A stretch of 6,554 bases of DNA from Hyphomicrobiaceae bacterium (GCA_028285025.1 JANQQH010000222.1:1-6554); one strand, 5' to 3'. Shown: positions 1-6,167, counted from the stretch's first letter. The notes: generated by a model from the sequence alone, not told the origin. Numbers and translations are program-made.

Positions 1-1706
1 CAGTTTGCAAAAGCACACTCAAATTTGAAGGCCAATCTTTTGTCAGCGGCCTCATTAACTGCAAAGGCCTAACATGCCATCAAGATATGAACTGTACAGG
101 CCTAAACATCACCTCAAATCACAGGCAAGATAGCGCCCTTTATTTTGACAATGCCACCCTTAAGGCAGACTTAGACTTAGGCGGCAACTTTTCCGTCATT
201 GGCACAACCTTGTTAAAAGGCACAACCATTCATGGTAACTTCAATGCGATAGGCGGGACATTCCAAAACCTGAGCCCTGAGGGTGACAGAACAACCTTAC
301 AGCTACAAAATTGCCTCCTTAAAAGCCAAATCAATTTTCAATACGCCAATTTTCTAGGACCTATCGCATTTGAAAATTGCACAATTGGTGGAGATTGCGA
401 CCTAAGCAACATTGCCTGTTCATCACAAATGAAAAAAGGAGCCATCAGCGCCCTAAGAATTGAAAATTGCCACATTAATAGCAACTTATTTCTAGCCCAA
501 AGTGTCATTAAGGGCCAAGTTTCTTTAAAACACACAACACTGGCCAACTCTCTCAATTGCAACTTTTCATCGCTTGAAAACGTCAACGTGGAACATGTTG
601 GCCATACACTGAAGATCGAACATGTACATATAGGGTATGACCTATTGCTTGCTCATGGCTTCGTCTCCAAAGGGCACGTCAACATCAACAGCTCACAAAT
701 AGACAATGACCTCATTTGCACAGGCGCTCACTTTCAAGGCCAATTAGAGATAAAGAACAGCACCGTTCAGGGATGTTTGAACCTGGACCATCCATCCAAA
801 CCAGAAACAAAATTTGAAAACACCCTCTCTTTGATGGGCACCAAAACCTACAGCCTTCAAGATGACAAACGCAGTTGGCCCGCCCAACTCAATCTAACAA
901 ATTTCACCTTTAAACATTTTGCCTCTCAAAGCCCTGTTTCAGCTCAAGAGCGTTTGTCCTGGCTGGCCAGACACAACAGCGATAATACAACAGCTTATAC
1001 CCAAACCATTGAGGCCTTCACCAGACGGGGCAAACACCACCAAGCTTCACAAATTGCTCACACCAAAGCACATCGTGACTATTGGCAAACCCTTAAAGAC
1101 AACATTCATCGCCGCAATCAATACTCCATTCCTCCCACACCAATCATTCAAATATCACGCAAAGCCTTTTTATGGCCTCTGCACTCGGTAATCTGGCTGA
1201 TATATGGCGGTCTATGGCGTTATGGTTATGGAATTACACGGCTTATCACCATAAGCCTTTTCATCACCGCAATCAGCGGGCTTATCTATCAAAAAGCTGA
1301 AACTCAAAATTTATTCATGCCAAAAGCGCTACAGCTCACCTTGAATGAACAATTTGCCTCTTGCCAGCCAGAAAAGGGCGGCTCATGGACCAAATGCGAC
1401 CTGCCACAAATCCCCTCTTTTTCCCCATGGCTCTATTCTGTTGACACCACTCTACCCTGGTTGAACTTGCAACAAACCGCACACTGGCATCCAAGAGAAA
1501 GTGGTTTTCAACTCTCACTTCCTACCCCTTCATGCCTGCAGTGGTCCAAACAATGCCTTAAGACCAAATGGTCTCCCATTCATCTTGGCAAAAAGGGCGT
1601 GCGCAACATCACCCTCACCCAAACCATTTTAGGCTGGGTCTTATCCCTCGGGATAATTTTTGTGATCTATAAAACGGCCAGCCTTAAGCAAAAAATAAAA
1701 GATTAA
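1..1706 (+). CDS. Beta-helix repeat protein with C-terminal two-segment membrane anchor (5' partial)
   Basis: The reading frame is open from position 3, with no stop before the first ATG at 87. The gene therefore starts left of the window, and 87 is probably internal. From about 3 to 870 the protein is built from roughly 20-residue imperfect repeats of alternating hydrophobic residues with recurrent Asn-Cys or Asn-Ser turns (QNCLL, ENCTI, ENCHI, NSSQI, KNSTV), typical of a pentapeptide-like right-handed beta-helix. A WP motif (876-881) leads into a charged helical region (about 915-1130), then an RYGYG motif (1218-1232) and a membrane segment (1233-1289). A loop of about 105 residues holds four cysteines (codons 1362, 1395, 1533, 1554) and a YSVDTTLPWLNL motif near 1434. 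A second membrane segment (1614-1671) and a basic tail follow. I recognise this order from large bacterial proteins sometimes labelled 'membrane-associated oxidoreductase'. No catalytic motif is visible, so no enzyme activity should be assumed. Basic flanks suggest the repeats and tail are cytoplasmic and the loop periplasmic (inference). Confidence 0.85.
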   Translation, partial: VCKSTLKFEGQSFVSGLINCKGLTCHQDMNCTGLNITSNHRQDSALYFDNATLKADLDLGGNFSVIGTTLLKGTTIHGNFNAIGGTFQNLSPEGDRTTLQLQNCLLKSQINFQYANFLGPIAFENCTIGGDCDLSNIACSSQMKKGAISALRIENCHINSNLFLAQSVIKGQVSLKHTTLANSLNCNFSSLENVNVEHVGHTLKIEHVHIGYDLLLAHGFVSKGHVNINSSQIDNDLICTGAHFQGQLEIKNSTVQGCLNLDHPSKPETKFENTLSLMGTKTYSLQDDKRSWPAQLNLTNFTFKHFASQSPVSAQERLSWLARHNSDNTTAYTQTIEAFTRRGKHHQASQIAHTKAHRDYWQTLKDNIHRRNQYSIPPTPIIQISRKAFLWPLHSVIWLIYGGLWRYGYGITRLITISLFITAISGLIYQKAETQNLFMPKALQLTLNEQFASCQPEKGGSWTKCDLPQIPSFSPWLYSVDTTLPWLNLQQTAHWHPRESGFQLSLPTPSCLQWSKQCLKTKWSPIHLGKKGVRNITLTQTILGWVLSLGIIFVIYKTASLKQKIKD

Positions 1707-1728
1707 AAAAGAAACACCCTTGTAAACT

Positions 1729-1757
1729 AAAAGACCAGCCAAAGGGCCGGTCTTTTT
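1729..1757. terminator. Bidirectional intrinsic terminator
   Basis: AAAAGACC and GCC (1729-1736, 1738-1740) pair with GGC and GGTCTTTT (1745-1747, 1749-1756). There is one A/C mismatch and a four-base loop. The plus strand ends in a T run, and the minus strand reads GGTCTTTTAGTTT, so the hairpin can stop transcription both ways. It lies 22 bases after the stop of the beta-helix gene and 11 bases after the stop of the convergent 38-residue gene. Confidence 0.85.
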
Positions 1758-1767
1758 ATTGGCAAAA

Positions 1768-1884
1768 TTATGCAGCCTTTTTAAGCGCTTTTTTGGCTTT
1801 TTTCAGCTTTGTTTGCTGCTTATCAATGGTCTTCTTGCGAGCCTTGATTTCTTTTTTAAGATTTTTCACTTTTTTGCTAGCCAT
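1768..1884 (-). CDS. Very basic 38-residue helical peptide with heptad hydrophobic stripe
   Basis: This short minus-strand frame encodes 38 residues starting MASKKVKNLKK and ending KKALKKAA. Sixteen residues are lysine and one is arginine; the only acidic ones are E12 and D21. There is no glycine or proline, so one continuous helix is likely. V6, I13, I20, L27 and L34 are spaced exactly seven apart, giving a single hydrophobic stripe, as in a zipper or an amphipathic helix. An AAGGAG ribosome site (1899-1894) precedes it. It lies 58 bases downstream of the RHH gene on the same strand and ends just before a terminator, which argues for a real gene. A nucleic-acid-binding or membrane-active role would fit its charge, but neither is shown. 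I do not recognise a named family. The lysines use both AAA and AAG, so this is not a simple poly-A repeat. Confidence 0.7.
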   Translation of the reverse strand: MASKKVKNLKKEIKARKKTIDKQQTKLKKAKKALKKAA

Positions 1885-1893
1885 AATCATAAT

Positions 1894-1899
1894 CTCCTT
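1894..1899 (-). promoter_or_regulatory. Ribosome binding site of the 38-residue gene; decides its start
   Basis: The minus strand reads AAGGAG, then ATT, then ATGATTATGGCT. Two in-frame ATGs are possible, at 1890 and 1884. The first is only 3 bases from GGAG, too close for efficient initiation. The second is 9 bases away, so 1884 is preferred; starting at 1890 would only add Met-Ile. Confidence 0.75.
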
Positions 1900-1942
1900 T
1901 TGGCTGTATCACACAAAAAACAGTGCTTGGCACATGAAACGT

Positions 1943-2125
1943 TTAATCCTTACTTTTTTCCTGCTCAGCAAGAAAACCACGGATAAACTTTCTAATTTCA
2001 CGCGCCGCGCTGCTATCTAACTCTTCGCAAACCTCAATAAAACGGTCACGCTCTTGCCCATTTATGCGGATAACCAATTGGCTATCCTTTTTATTTTTTT
2101 TCTTTCTTTGTTTTGTATTGGCCAT
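1943..2125 (-). CDS. Small ribbon-helix-helix (Arc/MetJ-fold type) DNA-binding protein
   Basis: This 60-residue protein has a lysine-rich N-terminal arm (residues 4-13, KQRKKKNKK), a predicted beta-strand (QLVIRI, 16-21), helix A (about 23-37, ERDRFIEVCEELD), a short SSA turn and helix B (about 40-54, REIRKFIRGFL). This is the ribbon-helix-helix layout, in which paired strands of a dimer insert into the DNA major groove; Gln16, Val18 and Arg20 would be the base-contacting face (inference). The size is normal for a single-domain RHH repressor or antitoxin. No clear ribosome site precedes the ATG at 2125, and no other Met is available, so the transcript may be leaderless or weakly translated. 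A palindrome about 45 bases upstream suggests self-regulation. The 38-residue basic peptide gene lies downstream on the same strand. Their order resembles a small operon, but the partner does not resemble any toxin I know. Confidence 0.8.
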   Translation of the reverse strand: MANTKQRKKKNKKDSQLVIRINGQERDRFIEVCEELDSSAAREIRKFIRGFLAEQEKSKD

Positions 2126-2130
2126 AAGCG

Positions 2131-2183
2131 AATGTATCTATCGTGGTTTGCAAAAGATATGCAATGTATATACATTGGTATAC
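2131..2183. promoter_or_regulatory. Candidate operator/promoter of the RHH gene: 16-bp palindrome plus half-sites
   Basis: CAATGTATATACATTG at 2162-2177 is a perfect 16-bp inverted repeat centred 44 bases upstream of the RHH start codon. An extra AATGTAT half-site lies at 2131-2137, exactly 32 bp (about three helical turns) from the AATGTAT at 2163-2169. A short GTATAC palindrome follows at 2178-2183. AT-rich sequence here could supply the core promoter on the minus strand, for example TTGTAT (2185-2180) with CATATC (2161-2156) 18 bases later, but no strong -10 is evident. Short palindromic half-sites on one DNA face are what RHH dimers usually bind. Confidence 0.5.
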
Positions 2184-2185
2184 AA

Positions 2186-2474
2186 AAAAGCAAGCAACAA
2201 AAAGTTCCCTATCAGGTCCTGTTGAAAACTTTAAAATGAAAGGGTTTCAGGCGGCCTCGTTACCGTACAGCTTGCAAAACGAAAAGTCTGGTGAAGGATC
2301 CAATATTCAAACGACCGAACCAACCAATTTGCCCAAAGCAATATTCACCAAATAATCCATCAACAGGCTGAGCAAGGAAGACAAGGCTGTCATTGCGGTG
2401 GCAAATTAACCACTACAACCCAGAAATGTGCTATTAATACAACATGGCCTCATAAATGAAGGCCCCATTTTGGT
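2186..2474. other. Gene-free intergenic stretch
   Basis: I see no convincing gene here on either strand. The short open frames lack ribosome sites, have unstructured composition and resemble no family. A weak hairpin (GGCCT at 2446-2450 with AGGCC at 2460-2464, followed by CCATTTTGGTTTT) could be a poor terminator or part of the following promoter region. No tRNA, repeat array or insertion-sequence end could be supported. Confidence 0.5.
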
Positions 2475-2503
2475 TTTATATGGCAAAATTATGGCAACAT
2501 AAT
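2475..2503 (+). promoter_or_regulatory. Candidate sigma-70-type promoter for the outer membrane protein gene
   Basis: CATAAT at 2498-2503 matches five of six bases of the -10 consensus. TTTATA at 2475-2480 is a weak -35 at the ideal 17-base spacing. The spacer holds two copies of TATGGCAA (2479-2486, 2490-2497) 11 bases apart. If the promoter is used, the transcript would have a leader of roughly 155 bases. Confidence 0.3.
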
Positions 2504-2665
2504 TAGTCTCAATTTCAGGTTGTACAATTCATCAAGTAGCCAATAAAGGAGAAAGGCAACCTGTAAGGTTAACTAAAAATGGGTCTCGATTGACCCTCAG
2601 TAAACCGAGTGCCAAAATTTATTAACGTCTTGAAGCGGGGTTTGTAATGCGTAGGAGCTTCAAGC
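2504..2665 (+). other. Probable 5' leader of the outer membrane protein gene, with ribosome site
   Basis: There is no gene in this stretch. Two small hairpins are visible: AACCT/AGGTT (2558-2562 with 2566-2570, three-base loop) and GGGTC/GACCC (2581-2585 with 2592-2596, six-base loop). The ribosome site AGGAG at 2653-2657 is 8 bases before the ATG at 2666 and fixes that start. Long structured leaders are common for outer membrane protein messages, but no known riboswitch is recognisable here. Confidence 0.4.
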
Positions 2666-3682
2666 ATGTTTTTCAAAGCAATTGTACCTACAGGTACAAA
2701 TGCCAGGTGTTTTCTAAATGCCAGGCTTTTGCTATCAGCCGCCTTCATATCATTAATCGGCTTGGGTCCACCCCCAGTAAATGCCCAACAAGCGACACCA
2801 GACAGCTGGACAGGATTTTACGGTGCTGTCGGTGGCGGTTTCGCCTGGACCGATTTCGACGTCGATATTGATATTGATGGCACCGCCATGAAGCGTCAAC
2901 AACTATGTAGACTAATAAGGCGTCCACCCCCTCCCCCACCCCCACCGGGGCCAATCGTTATAAAAAAACCGCCACCACCACCGCCGCCAAAATGGAAGTG
3001 TAAAAAGTTCAAACCAAAGTCACACGACTTTGCCTACAGCGATAGCTTCGACCAGGAAGCAAACCACGGCTTTGGCACAGTACAACTTGAATACAAGCAG
3101 GATCTTGGGAATTTCGTAATCAGTGCCTTTGTCGACACTGATAAATATTTTGGTTCAGGCGAAAATTTCTCTGATGTTTACAGCCACAAGAAGCACTATT
3201 TTGCTCTTGATGGCTCCATTGATCTTGATTATAGCGCCACAATTGGCGGCACACTTGGCTTCAAAATTAACCCGGACACTTTGATCTATGGTCTTGCAGG
3301 CTGGACGTACCTCAAGCTTGATACTGATCTTCAATTCTCTTCCCGGGCCTATCACGGTCACAAAGGCATGAAAGAGCCTGTTGAAATTCATAATGTTGGT
3401 CTTTCAATGCCTGACGAACTGGATGGTCTGACACTTGGTGCCGGTTTCCAGACCAGACTAAGTGACACAATGTCTTTCAAAATCGAGTATCGTTATACCG
3501 ATTTTGGGGATGACAGCGCCTCCAGCTCATTCTCATCCTCACATACATCCCAGAAATATCTAGGATATGGAAAGAAACTGATCAAAGAATCAAAAATCAC
3601 TGGAACAGCAAATACTGAGATCGAAGCCGAAATGCATGCGATAAGGGCAATGGTCGTCATAAAATTGAATAACGGACCATAA
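2666..3682 (+). CDS. Outer membrane beta-barrel protein with a proline-rich insertion
   Basis: This 338-residue protein has a long signal peptide: a basic N-region, a hydrophobic core at about 21-34 and likely cleavage at VNA-QQ (40/41). The mature part begins with DSWTGFYGAVGGGFAW, the usual first strand of Omp25/OmpA-like small barrels in Alphaproteobacteria. Later segments alternate in beta-barrel fashion: GFGTVQLEYKQ (136-145), NFVISAFVD, SATIGGTLGFKIN with LIYGLAGWTYLK (190-217), LTLGAGFQTRLSDTMSFKIEYRYTDFG (255-281) and a final HAIRAMVVIKL strand (324-334). It lacks the usual closing Phe. Between strands one and two lies an insertion with eight prolines (87-94) and seven prolines (102-108). 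These tracts sit between Cys81 and Cys112, the only cysteines of the mature chain. The role is structural or surface-exposed; no transport specificity can be read. The gene is probably monocistronic, with its own leader and a terminator downstream. Confidence 0.85.
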   Translation: MFFKAIVPTGTNARCFLNARLLLSAAFISLIGLGPPPVNAQQATPDSWTGFYGAVGGGFAWTDFDVDIDIDGTAMKRQQLCRLIRRPPPPPPPPGPIVIKKPPPPPPPKWKCKKFKPKSHDFAYSDSFDQEANHGFGTVQLEYKQDLGNFVISAFVDTDKYFGSGENFSDVYSHKKHYFALDGSIDLDYSATIGGTLGFKINPDTLIYGLAGWTYLKLDTDLQFSSRAYHGHKGMKEPVEIHNVGLSMPDELDGLTLGAGFQTRLSDTMSFKIEYRYTDFGDDSASSSFSSSHTSQKYLGYGKKLIKESKITGTANTEIEAEMHAIRAMVVIKLNNGP

Positions 3683-3753
3683 GATCACCAATTACGAGAG
3701 AGGGACAAGACCTCTTAAAACTATATAATAGTCTATAAGATCAAAATAACTGA

Positions 3754-3793
3754 CCCCGATCGCTAAAAAAATACGGCGACCGGGGCTTTTTTT
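3754..3793 (+). terminator. Intrinsic terminator after the outer membrane protein gene
   Basis: CCCCG (3754-3758) pairs with CGGGG (3781-3785), and TCGC with GCGA inside it (3760-3763, 3776-3779), with one A/C mismatch. The loop is A-rich, and the plus strand continues with C and seven Ts (3787-3793). On the minus strand the downstream T run is weak, so it may only partly stop the convergent MFS transcript, whose stop codon is at 3799-3797. Confidence 0.85.
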
Positions 3794-3796
3794 GTT

Positions 3797-4990
3797 TTAT
3801 TCATCTCTTGCTTGCCCAGCAAAAAACAAATACCGCCGCATTGCCCAAATCCCAAACAAAGGCCCCAAAGCCATAACGCAAACAGTCCCTGGCCAGCCAA
3901 TATACTCAGCCAATAACGGCGTTACCTGAACCGTCACACTTGTTAACGTAAAGCCAAGCGCTGTTTGCAACGTCAGCATACTACCAGAAAGATCTGAAGG
4001 GGAGTGATCTGCCACAAGGGCAGAAAATTGCGCAGAATCTGGAATGATGCTCAGCCCCCACAAAACGGCAAAAGCAATGGTAAGAAACAACGGCCCTTCA
4101 AAACTAAACGCCGTAGCCAGCGCTGCCAGACCACTCACAGTCATCGCATAAATCGTTGTTTGCGCCTTACCAAACTGATCTGCAAACCACCCAGCCGCAA
4201 TCGTTGCCAACCCACCAAGCCCAATGGCAAAAAACGTAACCAACCGTGCCAAATGTTGCGCCTCACCGCCCGCCAACTGCGCAGAAAAGGAAAGAGATAA
4301 AAAAGTCAACAGCCACGCCCACATGGCATAAAGTTCCCACATATGGCCCAAATATCCCAAATAAACATAGCGGATTAACTTATTAGACCAAGCAACCTTA
4401 ACCGCCCCAATTTGAAACCCCTTCGCCCTCACATCAAACGGCCCTACTGTGGTCCCAAACACCAATAAGCCGCCGGCCAAACCAATAAGAGATGTCATAC
4501 AAACCACAAACCGCCAATCTGTCCCACCAAAAGAAGCAATCAAATGCGGTGCCGCACTACCAATGGTCAAAGCCCCCACAACAAGGCCAACCAACAGCCC
4601 CCGGTCTTTCTGTCCCCACCCAACGGCAATTTTCATGCCCACAGGATAAACCCCGGCCAAAAAGAACCCCGTCAACACGCGCAGAAAAAGCGCCAAATCA
4701 CCACCAATTGCAACCACCACCAAAAGAGTATTGGCAATACAAGCCATCACAGCGCAACTGGCAAACACAAAACGTGCATCCAACCGATCAGCCAGACCAG
4801 TCATGGCAATCAACAAAGCGCCGACAACAAACCCAATCTGCACCCCGCTCGCCAAAGCCGCTTGACGAAACGCAGAAAGCTCAACCTCGCGCAACATGTC
4901 CGGCAAAACAGCACTCGACATAAACCACAAACTCATAACCGCAATTTCAGCCAGAACCAGCAACCCAATTGAGCGAAATTTTACTGTCAT
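3797..4990 (-). CDS. Major facilitator superfamily transporter
   Basis: This 397-residue inner membrane protein has about 12 hydrophobic segments, the normal size for the family. The loop between segments 2 and 3 carries GLADRLDAR (65-73), a version of the MFS signature motif A, repeated in the second half as GWFADQFGK (267-275). Segment 4 has RVLTGFFLAGVYPVGMKI (104-121), with the conserved Arg and Gly pattern. Other distinctive stretches are GHMWELYAMWAW (215-226) and PDSAQFSALVAD (317-328), which recall the NarK/CynX-like branch of small-anion or small-organic-anion carriers; the substrate cannot be assigned. The start at 4990 keeps the whole first segment. The upstream ribosome site is weak (AGG about 10 bases away). 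The gene follows the YbjN-like gene by 42 bases on the same strand and may be co-transcribed with it. Confidence 0.85.
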   Translation of the reverse strand: MTVKFRSIGLLVLAEIAVMSLWFMSSAVLPDMLREVELSAFRQAALASGVQIGFVVGALLIAMTGLADRLDARFVFASCAVMACIANTLLVVVAIGGDLALFLRVLTGFFLAGVYPVGMKIAVGWGQKDRGLLVGLVVGALTIGSAAPHLIASFGGTDWRFVVCMTSLIGLAGGLLVFGTTVGPFDVRAKGFQIGAVKVAWSNKLIRYVYLGYLGHMWELYAMWAWLLTFLSLSFSAQLAGGEAQHLARLVTFFAIGLGGLATIAAGWFADQFGKAQTTIYAMTVSGLAALATAFSFEGPLFLTIAFAVLWGLSIIPDSAQFSALVADHSPSDLSGSMLTLQTALGFTLTSVTVQVTPLLAEYIGWPGTVCVMALGPLFGIWAMRRYLFFAGQARDE

Positions 4991-5032
4991 AAATACAAAG
5001 CCTAATGAAGTCGCGTTTGTTACTTTATTTTC

Positions 5033-5650
5033 CTAAATAGGGATGCCCTTATCCAACAGCTTATCAATTAACTCACGGCGCAAAATACCATTGCTATCTC
5101 CGCCTCCAAAAGACAGCAAACCTGAAGAATAGGTTGATCCATAAGTGATGGCAGCATTAACTGTTTGACCAATCGCCGCAACAAACTGTCTTTCATGCAG
5201 AGTGCTTAAAGAATGAATGTAGGTCGCCCAAACAATGTTTTTTGCAATCGCATAACGGCTGTCCAAAGCCGTATCAAAATTGGCCTGCATCATCCGTTTG
5301 TACTCATCGATTGATAACCCTTCAACTTTTCTGACAGGAACCATAATACGCATCCGATTATTTGAAACGTCAGTCACAATAACCACCGGACTTTTTTCAA
5401 CCGCAAAACTCCACATACCCTTACGCGGGCTTTGAGCGGTTTTGTCCAATCGCTTTATGATTTGACCCATCTTCTCAATCGTCATAGTGCCCTCTAAGAT
5501 GATCTTAGGATGAGGTTTTTTATTCTCTTGTTTTTGGTCAGGCTCAATAAGCTTATTATCTAAATCTTCAGCTAACACAAACGAGAGCCCACTCAAAGAA
5601 CCAATCACACACGCAAACAAACCAACAAGTATAAGGTTCAGCTTTTTCAT
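5033..5650 (-). CDS. Secreted YbjN-like (type III chaperone-like fold) protein
   Basis: This 205-residue protein begins with a clear signal peptide: MKK, a hydrophobic core (5-26) and a VLA-ED cleavage site at 27/28. It is therefore probably periplasmic. Residues 45-180 resemble the YbjN/CesT-like fold: a first helix (TMTIEKMGQIIKRL), a strand pair (WSFAVEK, SPVVIVTDV), then RMRIMVPVRKVEGL, a helix (DEYKRMMQANFDTALDSRYAI) and a strand with HSLSTL and a last helix (ERQFVAAIGQTVNAAITYGSTY). Family members are generally of unknown function and are thought to bind other proteins. The C-terminus adds a Gly/Ser-rich linker (181-190) and a short charged helix. The ribosome site AAGGGG (5662-5657) is 6 bases from the ATG, which supports this start. 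I infer the family from pattern memory, not from a search. Confidence 0.75.
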   Translation of the reverse strand: MKKLNLILVGLFACVIGSLSGLSFVLAEDLDNKLIEPDQKQENKKPHPKIILEGTMTIEKMGQIIKRLDKTAQSPRKGMWSFAVEKSPVVIVTDVSNNRMRIMVPVRKVEGLSIDEYKRMMQANFDTALDSRYAIAKNIVWATYIHSLSTLHERQFVAAIGQTVNAAITYGSTYSSGLLSFGGGDSNGILRRELIDKLLDKGIPI

Positions 5651-5867
5651 ACGAGGCCCCTTTTTATCAATGCCATAGTTTGGATTTACAAAAAACAGAT
5701 AGGTCCAAGATTTATCATCTGAAAGACCTCTTGGCCAATATCATAACCGGTTGTTATAAAGCTTAAGAAGTAACAATCCTGTGTAATCAGCAAATTCGAT
5801 AATCCGAAAACTTAACGCAAAACTTCAGCCAGAGAAGACAGACACCTCCCAAGATAAAAACAGACAC
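5651..5867. other. Intergenic region between the rRNA terminator and the YbjN-like gene
   Basis: No gene is visible. This stretch should hold the promoter of the YbjN-like gene on the minus strand, but no well-spaced -35/-10 pair stands out. An inverted repeat ATAAC-N5-GTTAT (5743-5757) overlaps the AACCGGTT palindrome. CCAAGA (5705-5710) can pair with TCTTGG (5729-5734), and AGGTC (5701-5705) alternatively with GACCT (5725-5729). These are weak and may be chance. Confidence 0.4.
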
Positions 5868-5902
5868 AAAAAAACGCCCTTGGGTGAAAACCCAAGGGCG
5901 TT
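5868..5902 (-). terminator. Strong intrinsic terminator of the rRNA operon
   Basis: AACGCCCTTGGG (5873-5884) and CCCAAGGGCGTT (5891-5902) form a perfect 12-bp stem with a six-base loop. On the minus strand it runs straight into a T run (5874-5868). It lies 68 bases after the 5S rRNA and closes the operon before the YbjN-like gene. Confidence 0.95.
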
Positions 5903-5959
5903 AAAATCATTTATTCTGTTTTTATTGCAAGAGAGGATCTTGATAGAAAGCAAACCTTA

Positions 5960-6099
5960 TATGATTTATATGCCTGGCAACGACCTACTCTCCCGTGTCT
6001 TAAGACAAAGTACCATCGGCGCTGGAGCATTTCACGACCGAGTTCGGGATGGGATCGGGTGTAGGCGCTCCGCCATAATCACCAGGCAAATAAATCATA
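5960..6099 (-). other. 5S precursor processing stem
   Basis: Outside the mature 5S ends, 5960-5969 is complementary to 6090-6099 and extends the terminal 5S helix (5971-5977 with 6082-6088) with only one mismatch (5970/6089). The 17 pairs would close the precursor around the 5S, the kind of structure trimmed by RNase E- or RNase III-type processing. Confidence 0.7.
5971..6088 (-). rRNA. rrf: 5S ribosomal RNA
   Basis: Read on the minus strand, the gene begins TGCCTGGTGATTATGGCGG and ends GGTCGTTGCCAGGCA, with the terminal TGCCTGG/CCAGGCA helix. It carries the conserved core CACCCGATCCCATCCCGAAC and the GATGGTACT segment. It is 118 bases long, as usual. It is the last RNA gene of the operon, about 80 bases after the 23S end. 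The exact mature ends are set from the helix and may differ by one or two bases. Confidence 0.96.
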
Positions 6100-6167
6100 C
6101 AAAGTGAAAAAGCCTGTCCTACATAATCAAGTAAAAATCAAATGAATAAACATTGCTAAATGAGAGC

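Noticed and set aside
1759..2020. Two overlapping plus-strand frames of 75 codons rich in Phe and Leu
   Set aside because: They are antisense shadows of the lysine-rich minus-strand genes (AAA/AAG read as TTT/CTT) and run from the terminator across two genes.
2208..2330. Possible insertion-sequence remnant, suggested by CAGGTCCTGTTGAAAAC near 2214
   Set aside because: The end resembles IS terminal repeats only loosely. The adjacent minus-strand frame gives no convincing transposase C-terminus, and I found no matching inverted end or target duplication.
2143..2355. 70-codon plus-strand frame downstream of the palindrome
   Set aside because: It has no ribosome site, no recognisable domain and overlaps the candidate RHH promoter; probably non-coding.
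2579..2593. Four-codon leader frame ATG GGT CTC GAT TGA before the barrel gene
   Set aside because: The nearest AAGGAG is too far upstream for initiation, and nothing suggests attenuation.
4004..4972. Several long plus-strand open frames opposite the MFS gene (up to 143 codons)
   Set aside because: They are Pro/Gln/Lys/Thr-rich, low-complexity translations of the antisense of hydrophobic transporter codons, with no ribosome sites or family resemblance.
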